Shown: positions 17,099 through 25,531, counted from the first letter of the stretch. The stretch: DNA of 64,000 nucleotides from Leifsonia sp. Leaf264 (GCF_001422325.1 NZ_LMMR01000005.1:310001-374000), one strand, 5' to 3'. Notes: generated by a model not told the origin, from the letters alone. Numbers and translations are program-made.

Positions 17099-17605
17099 AT
17101 GGTCACATTCACCGGCACCGCCGGCTCTCTCACCGAGCTGGCGCCGTTCCACGGTCAGCCTGTCTTCGTTGTCGTTCGCGGCCGCGAGTACGTCAAGCAG
17201 GCGTTCGGTACTGTCAAGTCGATGAACTTCAGCGACGCTGCAGATGGCTTCGCGCGCATCGGAATCATCAGCTTCACGAACGGTGAGGTCAGCTGGGAAG
17301 CCGGTCAGGAAGTGACCGTAGACCACATCGCCAACCTCGACGCCGTGGACACTTCACCGATCCCCGAGGTGGACATCGAGATCCCCGACACCCTCTACTC
17401 CCACTACGACGGCCGATGGTTCAACGTCACAATGAGCACCGACAGCACCGGCGGCCGATACCCCGGACGGGACGGCCTCGCGGAAGTGTTCAGCGAGTAC
17501 ATCGGCCGGGAGGTGCACATGTCCGACTTCGAGCGCGGCGAAGACACCGACTTCCTCAAGAGGACGTGGATCGCCTGGCACAAGAAGCCCCAGCCAGCCG
17601 AGTAG
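17099..17605 (+). CDS. Tandem paralogue family member 3
   Basis: 168 residues: MVTFTG start, LAPFHGQPVFVVV, FTNGEVSWEAGQEV in place of the FSGGGSFSWH block, and one C-terminal module (DTLYSHYDGRWFNVT ... VFSEYIGREVHMSDFERGE ... TWIAWH). GAAGGA is nine bases before ATG 17099, as in member 2. Divergence between the three is large, so the triplication is old. Next gene starts 13 bases downstream. Confidence 0.74.
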   Translation: MVTFTGTAGSLTELAPFHGQPVFVVVRGREYVKQAFGTVKSMNFSDAADGFARIGIISFTNGEVSWEAGQEVTVDHIANLDAVDTSPIPEVDIEIPDTLYSHYDGRWFNVTMSTDSTGGRYPGRDGLAEVFSEYIGREVHMSDFERGEDTDFLKRTWIAWHKKPQPAE

Positions 17606-17618
17606 CGTGGAGCCCAGC

Positions 17619-18038
17619 ATGAGCAGGACAGACGACCACGACGGCGGCGCCCACCCGCGCCCCACACCCTGCGCGTCCTGCCCCTACAGAAGATCCGCCC
17701 CATCGGGTGTGTGGCATGGGGAGGAGTACGCGAAACTCCCCCGGTACGACGGTGAGACGTTCGAGCAGCCGATCGCAGCGTTCATGTGCCACCACGGGGC
17801 AGGGGACGTCTGCTCAGGATGGCTCGGCCATGCCGACCCGACACAGCTGCTCGCTGTCAGGCTCGGAATCATGCACGGGAACCTGCACCCGGACTGCGCC
17901 GACTACACCACCACTGTTCCGCTGTTCCCTACCGGCGCCGCGGCCGCCGAGCATGGGCTGGCTGAGCTGCGGGAGCCCGGCGGTCGAGCGCAGGACACCA
18001 TCGACAAGCTGGTGAAACTGCGTCAGCTGAAAGGCTGA
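17619..18038 (+). CDS. DUF6283 family Cys-rich protein
   Basis: 139 residues. The N-terminal CASCPYRRSAPSGVW (Cys18, Cys21), EYAKLPRYD, the ...QPIAAFMCHH (Cys57) and VCSGWLG (Cys65) blocks are the hallmark of DUF6283, small proteins common on actinobacterial plasmids and phages, with four Cys plus His suggesting a metal site. Function is unknown. ATG 17619 is preferred over GTG 17607 because GGAG lies seven bases upstream. Confidence 0.82.
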   Translation: MSRTDDHDGGAHPRPTPCASCPYRRSAPSGVWHGEEYAKLPRYDGETFEQPIAAFMCHHGAGDVCSGWLGHADPTQLLAVRLGIMHGNLHPDCADYTTTVPLFPTGAAAAEHGLAELREPGGRAQDTIDKLVKLRQLKG

Positions 18039-18127
18039 CTTCACTCTGCGGCAACGGGCCTTTGCTGTCGCCGAAGGCCGAGGCGTACGATGGCGCCATC
18101 GCGGGGGAACACGCGCGGAGGCGCAGC

Positions 18128-18325
18128 ATGGATATCGGATTCTGGATCCTGGCAATCATCATCCTCGCCTTGGTCGTACTGCTCGTCGTACGAATGGTGC
18201 GACGGCGGTCAGAGCCGCCATCAGAGGACCTGACCGGCGAGCGTCTCGCAAGACAGCGAGCGTCAGAGGAGCACGAACGCGGCACGGCCGGGAACGGACC
18301 GGGGCAAGGCAGCGCCGACTTCTGA
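18128..18325 (+). CDS. Single-pass membrane micro-protein, 65 aa
   Basis: One membrane helix (4-22) after MDIGFW, followed by a basic patch (RMVRRRS) and a hydrophilic Ala/Arg/Glu tail in the cytoplasm. ATG 18128 has GGAGG eight bases upstream. A TACGAT -10 at 18087-18092 would start the transcript about 30 bases upstream of the start. Function unknown. Confidence 0.68.
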   Translation: MDIGFWILAIIILALVVLLVVRMVRRRSEPPSEDLTGERLARQRASEEHERGTAGNGPGQGSADF

Positions 18326-18445
18326 GCTGATCCAGGCATCGAGAATGCCCGCAACGCCATCAGGCCGCGCATCCCAGCTCCGTGTCGCTGCTGCCGGCAG
18401 TGCGCGCCGAGTAGGTTGGAGTCCGCGACGCGATCGGAGTGGACT

Positions 18446-18919
18446 GTGAATGCAACTGAACCGGATGCCGGCGTGAACCCGGAAGACGAGTACGACGAGG
18501 TCGTCGAAACGGTCGACGACCGCGACTACGGGACACTTCAGGAAGCGTTCCAGCAGCACCGCCGCTCCTTCGCGAACCAGCAGTTCCTGGCGCCGATCGC
18601 AGAGAAGTTCGATGCGGCCGGCTACTCGGGGCGCTCCGCTTACATCAAGGTGTCACGCCGCGACGGCGGGCCGGCGTTGGAGATCCACGCCGGCTACACG
18701 AACGGGTTCGCATCCGAGGATGAGATCGTCCGCATCTTCGGCGACGTCGAACGTTGGCACAGCGGCCGCGGGACCGGGCTCTGGGGTGTCACTCACCCTG
18801 ACCATGGCTCCCCCAGGAACGGCACCGGCAGGTCGACGAAAGACAAACGGTACGGCGGCGAATGCCCGACATGCGGTGCTGTGCTTCCACTGTCCGGAAC
18901 CTGCGACTTCTGCGGCTGA
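18446..18919 (+). CDS. Hypothetical protein with C-terminal zinc ribbon, 157 aa
   Basis: Acidic N-terminus (1-35), a central domain with FANQQFLAPIAEKFDAAGYSGRSAYIKVSRRDG, and a C-terminal CPTC...CDFC ribbon (about 138-157) that should bind one zinc ion. GTG 18446 is chosen: CGGAG is seven bases upstream, and a TAGGTT -10 at 18411-18416 would put the upstream TTG 18416 before the transcript begins. Ribbon proteins of this kind often bind nucleic acid or protein; no target can be named. Confidence 0.68.
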   Translation: MNATEPDAGVNPEDEYDEVVETVDDRDYGTLQEAFQQHRRSFANQQFLAPIAEKFDAAGYSGRSAYIKVSRRDGGPALEIHAGYTNGFASEDEIVRIFGDVERWHSGRGTGLWGVTHPDHGSPRNGTGRSTKDKRYGGECPTCGAVLPLSGTCDFCG

Positions 18920-18927
18920 CCCGTTGG

Positions 18928-19290
18928 TCATGGCTCCTGGTACTGCGCCGCCAGGTCGGTGATGAAGCTGTCCCGCGGCATCTGCAGCTGCCTCCGGGTG
19001 GTGTTCCCGTTGTTGCTGACGACGAACACCTCCAACCCGAGGGCCACGAAAGCCATCCGATACTGACTGACGGTCCGGATTGGAAGACCGCTCTGCTCCG
19101 CGAGTTCGGCAACGGTCAGGTCGGTGCGCCCGAACTGGTCAGCGCCGCCAGCTTCGGCTTCCGCGACGCGACGTCCAAGTTCCAGGTCGAGCTCGTGAAG
19201 ATCTGCGACAGCGGAGACGTCGGGCCGGCCTGTGGCGGCGACACAGGCTTGAAGCCAATCCTCAGCGGTGGTGAACCGCGCCAAGGGCAT
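18928..19290 (-). CDS. Predicted helix-turn-helix protein, 120 aa
   Basis: Residues 57-85 ([29 protein letters not shown]) read as a helix-turn-helix, followed by a wing-like [18 protein letters not shown]. An N-terminal helical region precedes it. Probably a small DNA-binding regulator. Start ATG 19290 is likely; GTG 19314 is an alternative. TACTCT lies just upstream (minus strand). It converges with the zinc-ribbon gene, nine bases apart. Confidence 0.6.
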   Translation of the reverse strand: MPLARFTTAEDWLQACVAATGRPDVSAVADLHELDLELGRRVAEAEAGGADQFGRTDLTVAELAEQSGLPIRTVSQYRMAFVALGLEVFVVSNNGNTTRRQLQMPRDSFITDLAAQYQEP

Positions 19291-19351
19291 ACCCAGAGTA
19301 TGGACCGATCGCACGTGCGCCGCCAGTGACCTGGTCAGCCGTCCGGCGAGG

Positions 19352-19486
19352 TCAGTTCCCGGTGGCGTGCTCGCATCGGTGAGGGTCGCCGAACACGAGC
19401 GCTTCCTCGCAGGTCCGGCATGGGTTCGCGGACCGGCAGCAGCCGCAGTCCGGTGAACCCTCCAACAGCCGGCGCCACCACTTCAT
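19352..19486 (-). CDS. Cys-rich 44-aa microprotein
   Basis: A short frame starting [10 protein letters not shown] and containing CGCC, CRTC and RCEH, i.e. six cysteines and two histidines in 30 residues, which suggests one or two zinc sites. It starts at 19486 within the stop codon of a 20-codon frame (TGATG), a translational-coupling layout. No transmembrane segment. Reality is supported by the coupling, the ribosome-binding site of the leader frame and the metal-site pattern, but it is only 44 residues. Confidence 0.5.
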   Translation of the reverse strand: MKWWRRLLEGSPDCGCCRSANPCRTCEEALVFGDPHRCEHATGN

Positions 19487-19548
19487 CAACTCAGCTCACC
19501 GCCATCGCTGGCACAGCCGTCCGGGGCTTCGAATGCAGGGTGGGGCAT
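19486..19548 (-). CDS. 20-aa leader peptide frame coupled to the Cys-rich microprotein
   Basis: ATG 19548 has GAGGAG six bases upstream; the frame encodes 20 residues (MPHPAFEAPDGC...) and its TGA shares a base with the ATG of the next frame. It could be a small protein or a leader whose translation opens the downstream start. Confidence 0.42.
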   Translation of the reverse strand: MPHPAFEAPDGCASDGGELS

Positions 19549-19760
19549 GTCAACTCCTCACTGAGTTGGTCCGCCCGCCGAGCGGGGCGGCCGCGGGTCT
19601 GAGGTGAACGTATCGACGGGCAACTGCGCCGGGAGAGCCCCGCTTGAGGGGACAGCGCCCAGCAAACAACTGGGAGTTGCGGTGAGGCGGTGGCCCCAGA
19701 ACGCCCACAGTCACCCCTCTAGGTCTCAGCGCGACGGCGGCGGCCCGAAATCCCGGGGCG

Positions 19761-19769
19761 CCGCACATG
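19761..19769 (+). promoter_or_regulatory. CCGCACATG box (class 1), copy 3
   Basis: CCGCACATG followed by AAGGTGG, 69 bases before ATG 19839. The rest of the 19549-19838 gap contains no gene I can support. Confidence 0.6.
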
Positions 19770-19838
19770 AAGGTGGCGACACCAAACCGTGACGTCGGGC
19801 GAAGGCCTGACGATCACGGCAACTGGAAGGATGACGCC

Positions 19839-20549
19839 ATGACCGCCGAGCAGCCACCCACAGTCCGCACGCCGCTGTACCGCCGCACGGTGTTCTGGCT
19901 GGTGATGGTGATCGCCGTCCTGGTCATCGCCCTCGCAGTCACGGCCGGTGTCGCCTTCCGGAGCCCCGGAGACACGGCGCCGACCGCCGGGACCCCTGCC
20001 GCTTCCGACCCGCCTGCATCCACGGCAGAGCCGACACAGGAACCGACTGACCCTCCAGCCACGAGCACACCGTCCCCGACTACCCGTGCGGTCGCGATCC
20101 CCGGCGACTGCCGGAACATCTACACGAAGGACTGGACGCCGGAGATGCACGGCGAGGTCCTGAACCCGGCATGGTCGCTGGAAGAACAGAACGCCAACAC
20201 CGGCCGCGCCCACGACGAACAATTCGCCACCCTGCTTGATGCAACATCGGAGATCACCTGTGCATGGCATGGACCTTACGGCGGAAACGACATGATGCTG
20301 CGAACCGACATCGCTCGTCTCACCGCGGAACAGTTCGACGGTGCTGTCGTGCACGCCCAGGATCTCGGCTGGAACTGCTACGAAGAGCTCGGAGGCACCC
20401 GATGCGTCACCGAAACCGCCATGACAGCTGACGGGAACAACGGGTACTCATACTTCTTCCGGGACGGAATCTGGATCTCCACCAGATGGACAAACCTGCA
20501 ACCTGACGGGTACACACACGACATCGTGAAGGCGCTGTTCGGAAACTGA
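19839..20549 (+). CDS. Membrane-anchored protein with Pro/Thr linker and external Cys domain
   Basis: 236 residues. A basic N-terminus (PLYRRTVFW) and membrane helix (17-42) are followed by a Pro/Thr/Ala/Ser linker (45-88) and an exported domain (90-236) with four cysteines (GDC, ITC, WNC, TRC) and the YFFRDGIWISTRWTNLQPDGYTHDI end. ATG 19839 with GAAGG eight bases upstream is used; the frame opens at the class 1 box ATG. This layout recurs in the following gene and at 57977, so these form a set of surface-display proteins of unknown ligand. Confidence 0.72.
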   Translation: MTAEQPPTVRTPLYRRTVFWLVMVIAVLVIALAVTAGVAFRSPGDTAPTAGTPAASDPPASTAEPTQEPTDPPATSTPSPTTRAVAIPGDCRNIYTKDWTPEMHGEVLNPAWSLEEQNANTGRAHDEQFATLLDATSEITCAWHGPYGGNDMMLRTDIARLTAEQFDGAVVHAQDLGWNCYEELGGTRCVTETAMTADGNNGYSYFFRDGIWISTRWTNLQPDGYTHDIVKALFGN

Positions 20550-20632
20550 TCAGATGCCTACGGCGACATGATCCTCGCACCGGATCTGAACATCCGTCTC
20601 CGCCAGAAACCGGCAGGAGTATTCTCGGTGGC

Positions 20633-21160
20633 GTGACAGACGGTGAACAACCGAAATCCTTCTGGCTCCGTATCCCCTGGTGGGTGTGGGTCGGTGGGAT
20701 AGTGGTCGTGTTCGTGATCGGTTCGATTACCAACGCGCTCAACGGGACGGCTGGGGCCGGCACCCCGACAGCCGCTGTGGCGACGTCGCCGACGCCGAGC
20801 CCAACGGTTGTGCCGGCGCAGTCACCGACGATAACGGAGTCAGCGACACCCCTGCCGTCTGCACCTGAACCGGCGCCCACAGCGGCGCCGCCGGCCGATC
20901 CGACGCAGACGACCACCGGTCTGACCGGTACCTTCGCGCAGTCAGCTTGCGACCAGGAGGGGCAACGCCTGTTCGAGTTCGGGTGGAACCCGGCGTTCAT
21001 CTTCGGGCTGCTCGGGGAGAGCATCGACGGGGCGAACTACTTCATGAAGTTCACCGCAGAGGTGACGAACGAGTCGAACGCCGAGCGGGAGGTGACGGTG
21101 GAGTGCACTGTTACCGGGACGAATGACGCACCGGTGATCGTGTCGTTCTTCGCCTACTGA
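20633..21160 (+). CDS. Membrane-anchored protein with Pro/Thr linker, 175 aa
   Basis: N-terminal membrane helix (about 16-37, WVWVGGIVVVFVIGSI), then a Pro/Thr/Ser linker (40-98) and an external beta-rich domain (100-175) with MKFTAEVTNESNAEREVTVECTV, a FxxxVTN-type strand pattern seen in Ig-like lipoproteins. TATTCT at 20620-20625 ends seven bases before GTG 20633 without a Shine-Dalgarno, so translation is probably leaderless. Similar in layout to the previous gene but not obviously homologous in the external part. Confidence 0.7.
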   Translation: MTDGEQPKSFWLRIPWWVWVGGIVVVFVIGSITNALNGTAGAGTPTAAVATSPTPSPTVVPAQSPTITESATPLPSAPEPAPTAAPPADPTQTTTGLTGTFAQSACDQEGQRLFEFGWNPAFIFGLLGESIDGANYFMKFTAEVTNESNAEREVTVECTVTGTNDAPVIVSFFAY

Positions 21161-21209
21161 CAATGTCGGGGCGCGGGTTGAGGTCAGGTGCAGGGGCAGG
21201 ACAGGACAG

Positions 21210-21944
21210 CTAGATGACCGTGTCCGGGGCCAGGTCGTTCAGCTCTGCGAGCAGCTGCGCGTACGTCTTCGTGGCCATCTTCACTTGGTATGCGGGGCCA
21301 GGGAAGTCGTATCTCTGCCCGTAGGCGTGGACCGTCAGGACGCCTTCCGGCTGGCCTTCGGTGACGGATGCTTCCATCCGGTCGACCTTCCCGAGAGGGA
21401 TCTGCGAAACGCTGATGTTGGGCCGCTTCGTTGCGTTGTCGGCGACGGCGTCCCATTCGAGCCTGTCATCCCATAGTCGCACCTGCAGCTCCGGTTGGCC
21501 TCGGCGCTTCTTCTGCCACAAGAAACCGTGCAACATTTGGTGCCCGTCGGATCCGGTGACAGGCGTTGCGTTCTTCCACAGCAGAGCCGCCTCGAGAGGG
21601 CTGATCGGCTGAGGTGCGACCGCTTTCAGCAACGCCTGGTGCTCGGCGCTGGAGACGGCGGCCAAGACCTTCCGTCCGTCACGGAACCGAACCTCGATCA
21701 GGGAGCCAGCTCTGTCCCGTGTTGAGAACACCACCCCAGCTGCAGCGCCGACAGGTCCCGCGACAAGGGCGCCGACAGCGGCTGAGCCCAGCGCTGAGTC
21801 GTACTGCTTGGACGTCGCGGTGTCGACAGTGTCAACGGCGACGACTGTGTACGCATTCACCTGGACGATCCCGGTCGGCCCGGTGATTGCATACCGACCA
21901 AGGACGTAGTCGCCGGGTCGCATGTCCCCGCTCAGGATCTTCAC
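21210..21944 (-). CDS. Glycine-zipper protein, 244 aa
   Basis: Residues 70-95 (GSAAVGALVAGPVGAAAGVVF) form a Gly/Ala-rich zipper that can insert in or lie on membranes; it is followed by IEVRFRDGRKVLAAVSSAEHQALLKA. The same order (zipper, then V.F.DGR......S..E...L) is found in the gene at 54806, so the two are distant paralogues. The C-terminal half contains a second beta-rich domain ending in a helix (TYAQLLAELNDL). GTG 21944 has GGAGG nine bases upstream. No signal peptide. Function unknown. Confidence 0.68.
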   Translation of the reverse strand: MKILSGDMRPGDYVLGRYAITGPTGIVQVNAYTVVAVDTVDTATSKQYDSALGSAAVGALVAGPVGAAAGVVFSTRDRAGSLIEVRFRDGRKVLAAVSSAEHQALLKAVAPQPISPLEAALLWKNATPVTGSDGHQMLHGFLWQKKRRGQPELQVRLWDDRLEWDAVADNATKRPNISVSQIPLGKVDRMEASVTEGQPEGVLTVHAYGQRYDFPGPAYQVKMATKTYAQLLAELNDLAPDTVI

Positions 21945-22010
21945 TGTCCGCTACCTCCGTCGGCACGCTTGATGTTGTAGTGAGAGTATCGGCATCTGCG
22001 ATCCCAGCTT

Positions 22011-22250
22011 CTAGGCGCGAACCCCGAACTCAGTCATGACCGTCTCGCCGTGCCCACGTTCGATGTACAGGGTGAGGATCGCTTTCGCTTCGTCGTCGTA
22101 GTTGATCGCTGCGTGCGCCTGCTCGAAGGTCAGGCCGTCGGCGGCGAGCATCCCGATGAGGTTGCTGGTGGCGGTTGTGGAGTAGGCGATCGGGGTTTTC
22201 CGTCCGGGGACGTGCCACTCGACAGCGCCGCGGCTCTTGCGGGCGCCCAT
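22011..22250 (-). CDS. Hypothetical protein, 79 aa, coupled to upstream gene
   Basis: Basic N-terminus (MGARKSRGAVEWHVPGRKTPIAYSTTATS) then a helical segment (LTFEQAHAAINYDDEAKAILTLYIERG). ATG 22250 shares a base with the stop codon of the preceding 247-residue gene (TGATG), so the pair is translationally coupled. The N-terminal part looks like a lambda-repressor-free, RNA-binding-type basic strand; no family is recognised. Confidence 0.7.
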   Translation of the reverse strand: MGARKSRGAVEWHVPGRKTPIAYSTTATSNLIGMLAADGLTFEQAHAAINYDDEAKAILTLYIERGHGETVMTEFGVRA

Positions 22251-22993
22251 CAGGCGTCCTGGCCGATGACTTCGTGTTCCAGCTTCGCGGGAACCATGAT
22301 GAGGGTGTCGTCCTTGCCGCCGGTGGCGGTGGCCCCGTCTTCGAACGTCAGCACGGTGTGGTCGGCGGTGATCGTGATCGACTCCGCCCGCCCGAGGACT
22401 GCACCGTCGAGGGTGGCGAACACCCGGCTGATGTGAGTACGGGACAGGGAGTGGAACGAGGTCGGCTTCACGTTGAAGAGGCGACGCTTCTTCCGGTGGG
22501 CGAGCGCGCTGGTGTCGCAGCGGTCGCAGGCGTTGTACGCCGGCATGTCCTCGATGTCGGCGAGCGTCACCATGGTCGGGAGGAGCGGCTCGACCCATGA
22601 CATCTGCAGGTTGGTGTTGAAGTGGGCGTCTGTGCGCCAGCGATCCTCGAACTGAGCCCACACTGCGGGGCGGTCGAGCTCCTTGCGCTGCGAAACGCAG
22701 TCGACGGAGTGGATGACTGCGGAGCTGTTGCTCTCGCCGGCGTGGATGTAGATGCGGCCGGCGGCGATGTTCTCGGCGATCTGGGCGGTGTCGGCTTCAG
22801 CGCGCTGCGAGATCCCATCCCAGTACGCCCGCGTCTCTGCGGTCTCCAGGGCGAACGGGTCCTCCGGGACGGGCTGCACCTCGGTGAGCCCGGACTGGGC
22901 GCGGACGAGCCCCATCACCTGGATGAGGGAGTCGATGGTGGACGGGTCCAGCTCGGTGAGCTTGTTGGCGATGGTCGCGGTGTCGGCGTTCAT
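22250..22993 (-). CDS. Hypothetical protein, 247 aa, class 1 controlled
   Basis: Helical N-terminus (1-75), a central part with IYIHAGESNSSAVIHSVDCVSQRKELDRP and later MPAYNACDRCDT, giving a CxxC pair that may bind metal, and a beta-rich C-terminal domain (ESITITADHTVLTFEDGATATGGKDDTLIMVP). ATG 22993 has AAGGAAG six bases upstream and a class 1 box 39 bases upstream. First gene of a two-gene unit. No export signal and no family recognised. Confidence 0.7.
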   Translation of the reverse strand: MNADTATIANKLTELDPSTIDSLIQVMGLVRAQSGLTEVQPVPEDPFALETAETRAYWDGISQRAEADTAQIAENIAAGRIYIHAGESNSSAVIHSVDCVSQRKELDRPAVWAQFEDRWRTDAHFNTNLQMSWVEPLLPTMVTLADIEDMPAYNACDRCDTSALAHRKKRRLFNVKPTSFHSLSRTHISRVFATLDGAVLGRAESITITADHTVLTFEDGATATGGKDDTLIMVPAKLEHEVIGQDA

Positions 22994-23032
22994 GAACTTC
23001 CTTGCTTCTCGGTCATAGCTTTCATGCGCGGA

Positions 23033-23041
23033 GCAGCGGGG
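23033..23041 (-). promoter_or_regulatory. CCGCGCATG box (class 1), copy 4r
   Basis: Minus-strand CCGCGCATGAAAG with AAC exactly nine bases upstream, 39 bases before ATG 22993. It lies back to back with the plus-strand copy at 23073. Confidence 0.65.
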
Positions 23042-23072
23042 TTCTGCACGGCTACACAAAAACCTGCGAATA

Positions 23073-23081
23073 CCGCGCATG
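23073..23081 (+). promoter_or_regulatory. CCGCGCATG box (class 1), copy 4
   Basis: CCGCGCATGATGGTG with AAC exactly nine bases upstream. The next start on this strand is 23243, giving an unusually long leader of about 160 bases, in which I see no gene. Confidence 0.6.
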
Positions 23082-23242
23082 ATGGTGTTGAGAGCCGCAG
23101 CGCCGGCTCCTCTCCGAGACGACCAGGCCCGCGCCGACGGTCGTTTACGAGGACAAGGTCCTGAGTGGATTGCGCAGCAGCATCACCACGTCGACCGACT
23201 GCGGCGGGTGCGCGGGAACCCAGCCGAGATACGGATACGACC

Positions 23243-24061
23243 ATGGACAACGCCAACATCAAGAAGACCGCCCGCGCCTACGCCGCCGAGCACGGTGTCA
23301 CCTACACTGCAGCACTCCGTGCTGTCTCCGCCGCCGACAGGGCCACATCTCCTGCCGACCGGTACTCGTTCAAGGCGTGGATCTCCGACAAGGCTTACGA
23401 CCCGTTCATCGGCGACCTCGCCGAATGGGTGAACGCTGACCCGGAGTTCCCGACCTCCCGCGACTACGCCACCGTGCACGCCTACTTCACGGCGAACGGT
23501 GACAGCGGCATCAGCCAGTTCCACGACGCCTGCGAGAAGTTCCGGTACTGGCTGGACACGCAGGGCACCGCAGTCGCTGCGCTGATCGCGCACGACTGGT
23601 GGAACCACGGCACCGGCCCCACCTGGTTCCAGAAGCTCCGCCTCGACCCGCAGTTCCCGGACACCGCCGACCACGACACCATCCTCGCGTTCGTGAAGGA
23701 GGCCGCCGCCGGCATCCCGGAACACCTCGACCGGTTCGAGCTGTTCTGGGAGTCCTGGTCGCAGAACACCACCACCCTGTCCGGGCTCCCCGGACGGTAC
23801 ACGATCTTCCCCGCCGACGACGCCGAACCCGGCGGGCCGTACATGCAGACCACCAGCCTTCCCGACGCCGGTGAGCGCGGGTACGTCCTCTACACGAGCC
23901 CGACCGACTTGGAATGGGCTGACCGGCACGTGGAGAGCGGCATCTGGTCGTTCCACGAGACGCGCCCCGAGGTGCCGCCGATGTCGGCGGTGTTCGACGC
24001 GAGCCGGATCGACAACCCCGACTACGGTGAGATCGTGTTCTACATCGTGGATGCCGCATGA
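23243..24061 (+). CDS. Hypothetical protein, 272 aa
   Basis: No family recognised. Helical N-terminal 60 residues (KKTARAYAAEHGVTYTAALRAVSAA resembles a short DNA-binding or transcription-factor-like helix pair), then Trp/Phe-rich helices (FRYWLDTQG, HDWWNHGTGPTWFQKLRLD) and a beta-rich end (YVLYTSPTDLEWADRHV ... GEIVFYIVDAA). ATG 23243 is preferred; GTG 23165 would add a Pro/Arg-rich tail. The next gene overlaps by four bases (ATGA). Confidence 0.66.
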   Translation: MDNANIKKTARAYAAEHGVTYTAALRAVSAADRATSPADRYSFKAWISDKAYDPFIGDLAEWVNADPEFPTSRDYATVHAYFTANGDSGISQFHDACEKFRYWLDTQGTAVAALIAHDWWNHGTGPTWFQKLRLDPQFPDTADHDTILAFVKEAAAGIPEHLDRFELFWESWSQNTTTLSGLPGRYTIFPADDAEPGGPYMQTTSLPDAGERGYVLYTSPTDLEWADRHVESGIWSFHETRPEVPPMSAVFDASRIDNPDYGEIVFYIVDAA

Positions 24062-24510
24062 CCGAGCAGATCACGGCTCCCGCCCCGAGCCGTCACGTCA
24101 CCCTCGTCAGCGTGATCGGGTACACCGTCCTGATCGGAGCCCTCACCGCAGCTGTTCTGTCGACGGTTCAAGTGATGGTGTCGTCGAGCAACCTGATGAA
24201 CGGTTTCGCGAACTCGTTCATCGCTCTGCTGTACGCGGTCCCGGTCGGTCTGGTGACGGCGTTCGCCGCACTGATCACAGCTTTCTGCCTCCGCTCGGTG
24301 ACGATCCGGCTGTCGAAGTCCCGGCTCGCTGGAAGCATCGCCGGCGCCGTTGGAGTGCTACTCATTGGTGTCGGCGTGACCCTGCTCTTCACCGTCGGCT
24401 ACATGCTGCCGGTCGCCTGGATTGCTTTCGCGGGGACCGCGGTCGGAGCAACTGCGTTCTTCCTGTGGTCGCTCCGGTGCCTGGATAAGGTTGCTGCTCT
24501 GGCGGACTGA
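24058..24510 (+). CDS. Four-helix membrane protein, 150 aa
   Basis: Four hydrophobic helices at about 14-38, 53-78, 90-112 and 117-138 with short basic loops, so an integral membrane protein. The ATG lies in the ATGA overlap with the preceding 272-residue gene, making a coupled pair. No family recognised. Confidence 0.7.
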   Translation: MTEQITAPAPSRHVTLVSVIGYTVLIGALTAAVLSTVQVMVSSSNLMNGFANSFIALLYAVPVGLVTAFAALITAFCLRSVTIRLSKSRLAGSIAGAVGVLLIGVGVTLLFTVGYMLPVAWIAFAGTAVGATAFFLWSLRCLDKVAALAD

Positions 24511-24544
24511 GAAGCTCCGGCTGGTGGCGCAGGAACCCTCGCTA

Positions 24545-24553
24545 CCGCGCATG
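24545..24553 (+). promoter_or_regulatory. CCGCGCATG box (class 1), copy 5
   Basis: CCGCGCATGTTGGTGG, with GGAAC ending eight bases upstream, 41 bases before ATG 24595. Confidence 0.62.
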
Positions 24554-24594
24554 TTGGTGGTGAAGAAGAAGTTCACCTCAGCCTTGGAGCATCA

Positions 24595-24930
24595 ATGCCC
24601 GCCAGAGTCCCCCGCACCGCCGCTATCGCTTTCGCAGCCGGAGCCGCCACAATCTTGGGTCTCTTCGTGGGCTGCGCCGTGATCAGCACCGTCGCCGACA
24701 ACCTCGAAGCGGACCGGATGGCACCCATCGTCCGAGAGACCGCAGGTGAGGACTACGGCATCGCCCGGACCGCCGCGGACGCACGCCAGCTGTGGACGGA
24801 CTCCAACTTCATCGGGTCGCAGATCCGTGTCCACGGGAAGATCATGTGGGTCAGCGCCATCACCCTCGGCGCCGGCGACGAAGTCGCCCTCCTCGACGTC
24901 AACAACAAGGAACTCCCCCGCCGCCAGTAA
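24595..24930 (+). CDS. Small exported or membrane-anchored protein, 111 aa
   Basis: A basic N-terminus (MPARVPRTA) and one hydrophobic helix (9-33, AIAFAAGAATILGLFVGCAVIS) precede a 78-residue domain with FIGSQIRVHGKIMWVSAITLGAGDEVALLDVNN, an OB-fold-like strand pattern. VGC could be read as a late lipobox but lies deep in the helix. ATG 24595 with GGAG seven bases upstream. Function unknown. Confidence 0.68.
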   Translation: MPARVPRTAAIAFAAGAATILGLFVGCAVISTVADNLEADRMAPIVRETAGEDYGIARTAADARQLWTDSNFIGSQIRVHGKIMWVSAITLGAGDEVALLDVNNKELPRRQ

Positions 24931-25042
24931 CGGGCCCCGATGGGATCGACCCCGGAAAGCTTGAGCGGCCCCGCCCTTGCTTGGCATTATGGTCCCCGAA
25001 CGGCGGCCACCCACCTTGGTCAGCCGAAGCCGGGGGTTCACC

Positions 25043-25531
25043 TTGAAGGAGCGATCTGTCGACGACCCGAAACGCACCTGGGATGAGTCGTTCCCGTTGT
25101 TCGTCGCGTGGGTTGCGGAGCATGGCCGGCTGCCGATGAAGACGGCGGAGCCCGGTGAGGAGCACCGCCACGCCACCTGGATGCAGTACCAACGTCGGCA
25201 CCTGTCCCGCGGTACGTTGCTCCCCGATCATCAGGAGAAGCTCGACGAAGCCACCCCGGGCTGGGAAGGACCTGCCGTGCCTGGCGTTCCGACCGCCGAC
25301 CGGTATGAGCAGCTGTGGGGCGCCCGCCTTGATGAGCTGGCGACGTGGGTTGCGCAGCATGGCCGGTGGCCGAGCTCGTTGAGCAGCGACCCGGTCGAGG
25401 CGCATGCTGGCCGCTGGATCGGGGTGCAGCGCGGAGCGAAGGCAAGCACCGGCCGACGCTACAACGAGCGGTGCGTCCGACTGACCGCTGCGCTGCCCGG
25501 ATGGGATGCGGAGAAGCTGAACCGGCGCTGA
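25043..25531 (+). CDS. HA-repeat protein, two repeats
   Basis: About 162 residues with two HA units (FPLFVAWVAEHGRLPMK...HATWMQYQRRHLSRGTLL...LDEATPGW; LDELATWVAQHGRWPSSL...AGRWIGVQRG). The start is uncertain: TTG 25043 is taken because GGGGG lies six bases upstream and a TATGGT -10 at 24988-24993 precedes; ATG 24989 or TTG 25016 are alternatives. No class 1 or class 2 motif is seen here, unlike most of its paralogues. Confidence 0.65.
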   Translation: MKERSVDDPKRTWDESFPLFVAWVAEHGRLPMKTAEPGEEHRHATWMQYQRRHLSRGTLLPDHQEKLDEATPGWEGPAVPGVPTADRYEQLWGARLDELATWVAQHGRWPSSLSSDPVEAHAGRWIGVQRGAKASTGRRYNERCVRLTAALPGWDAEKLNRR

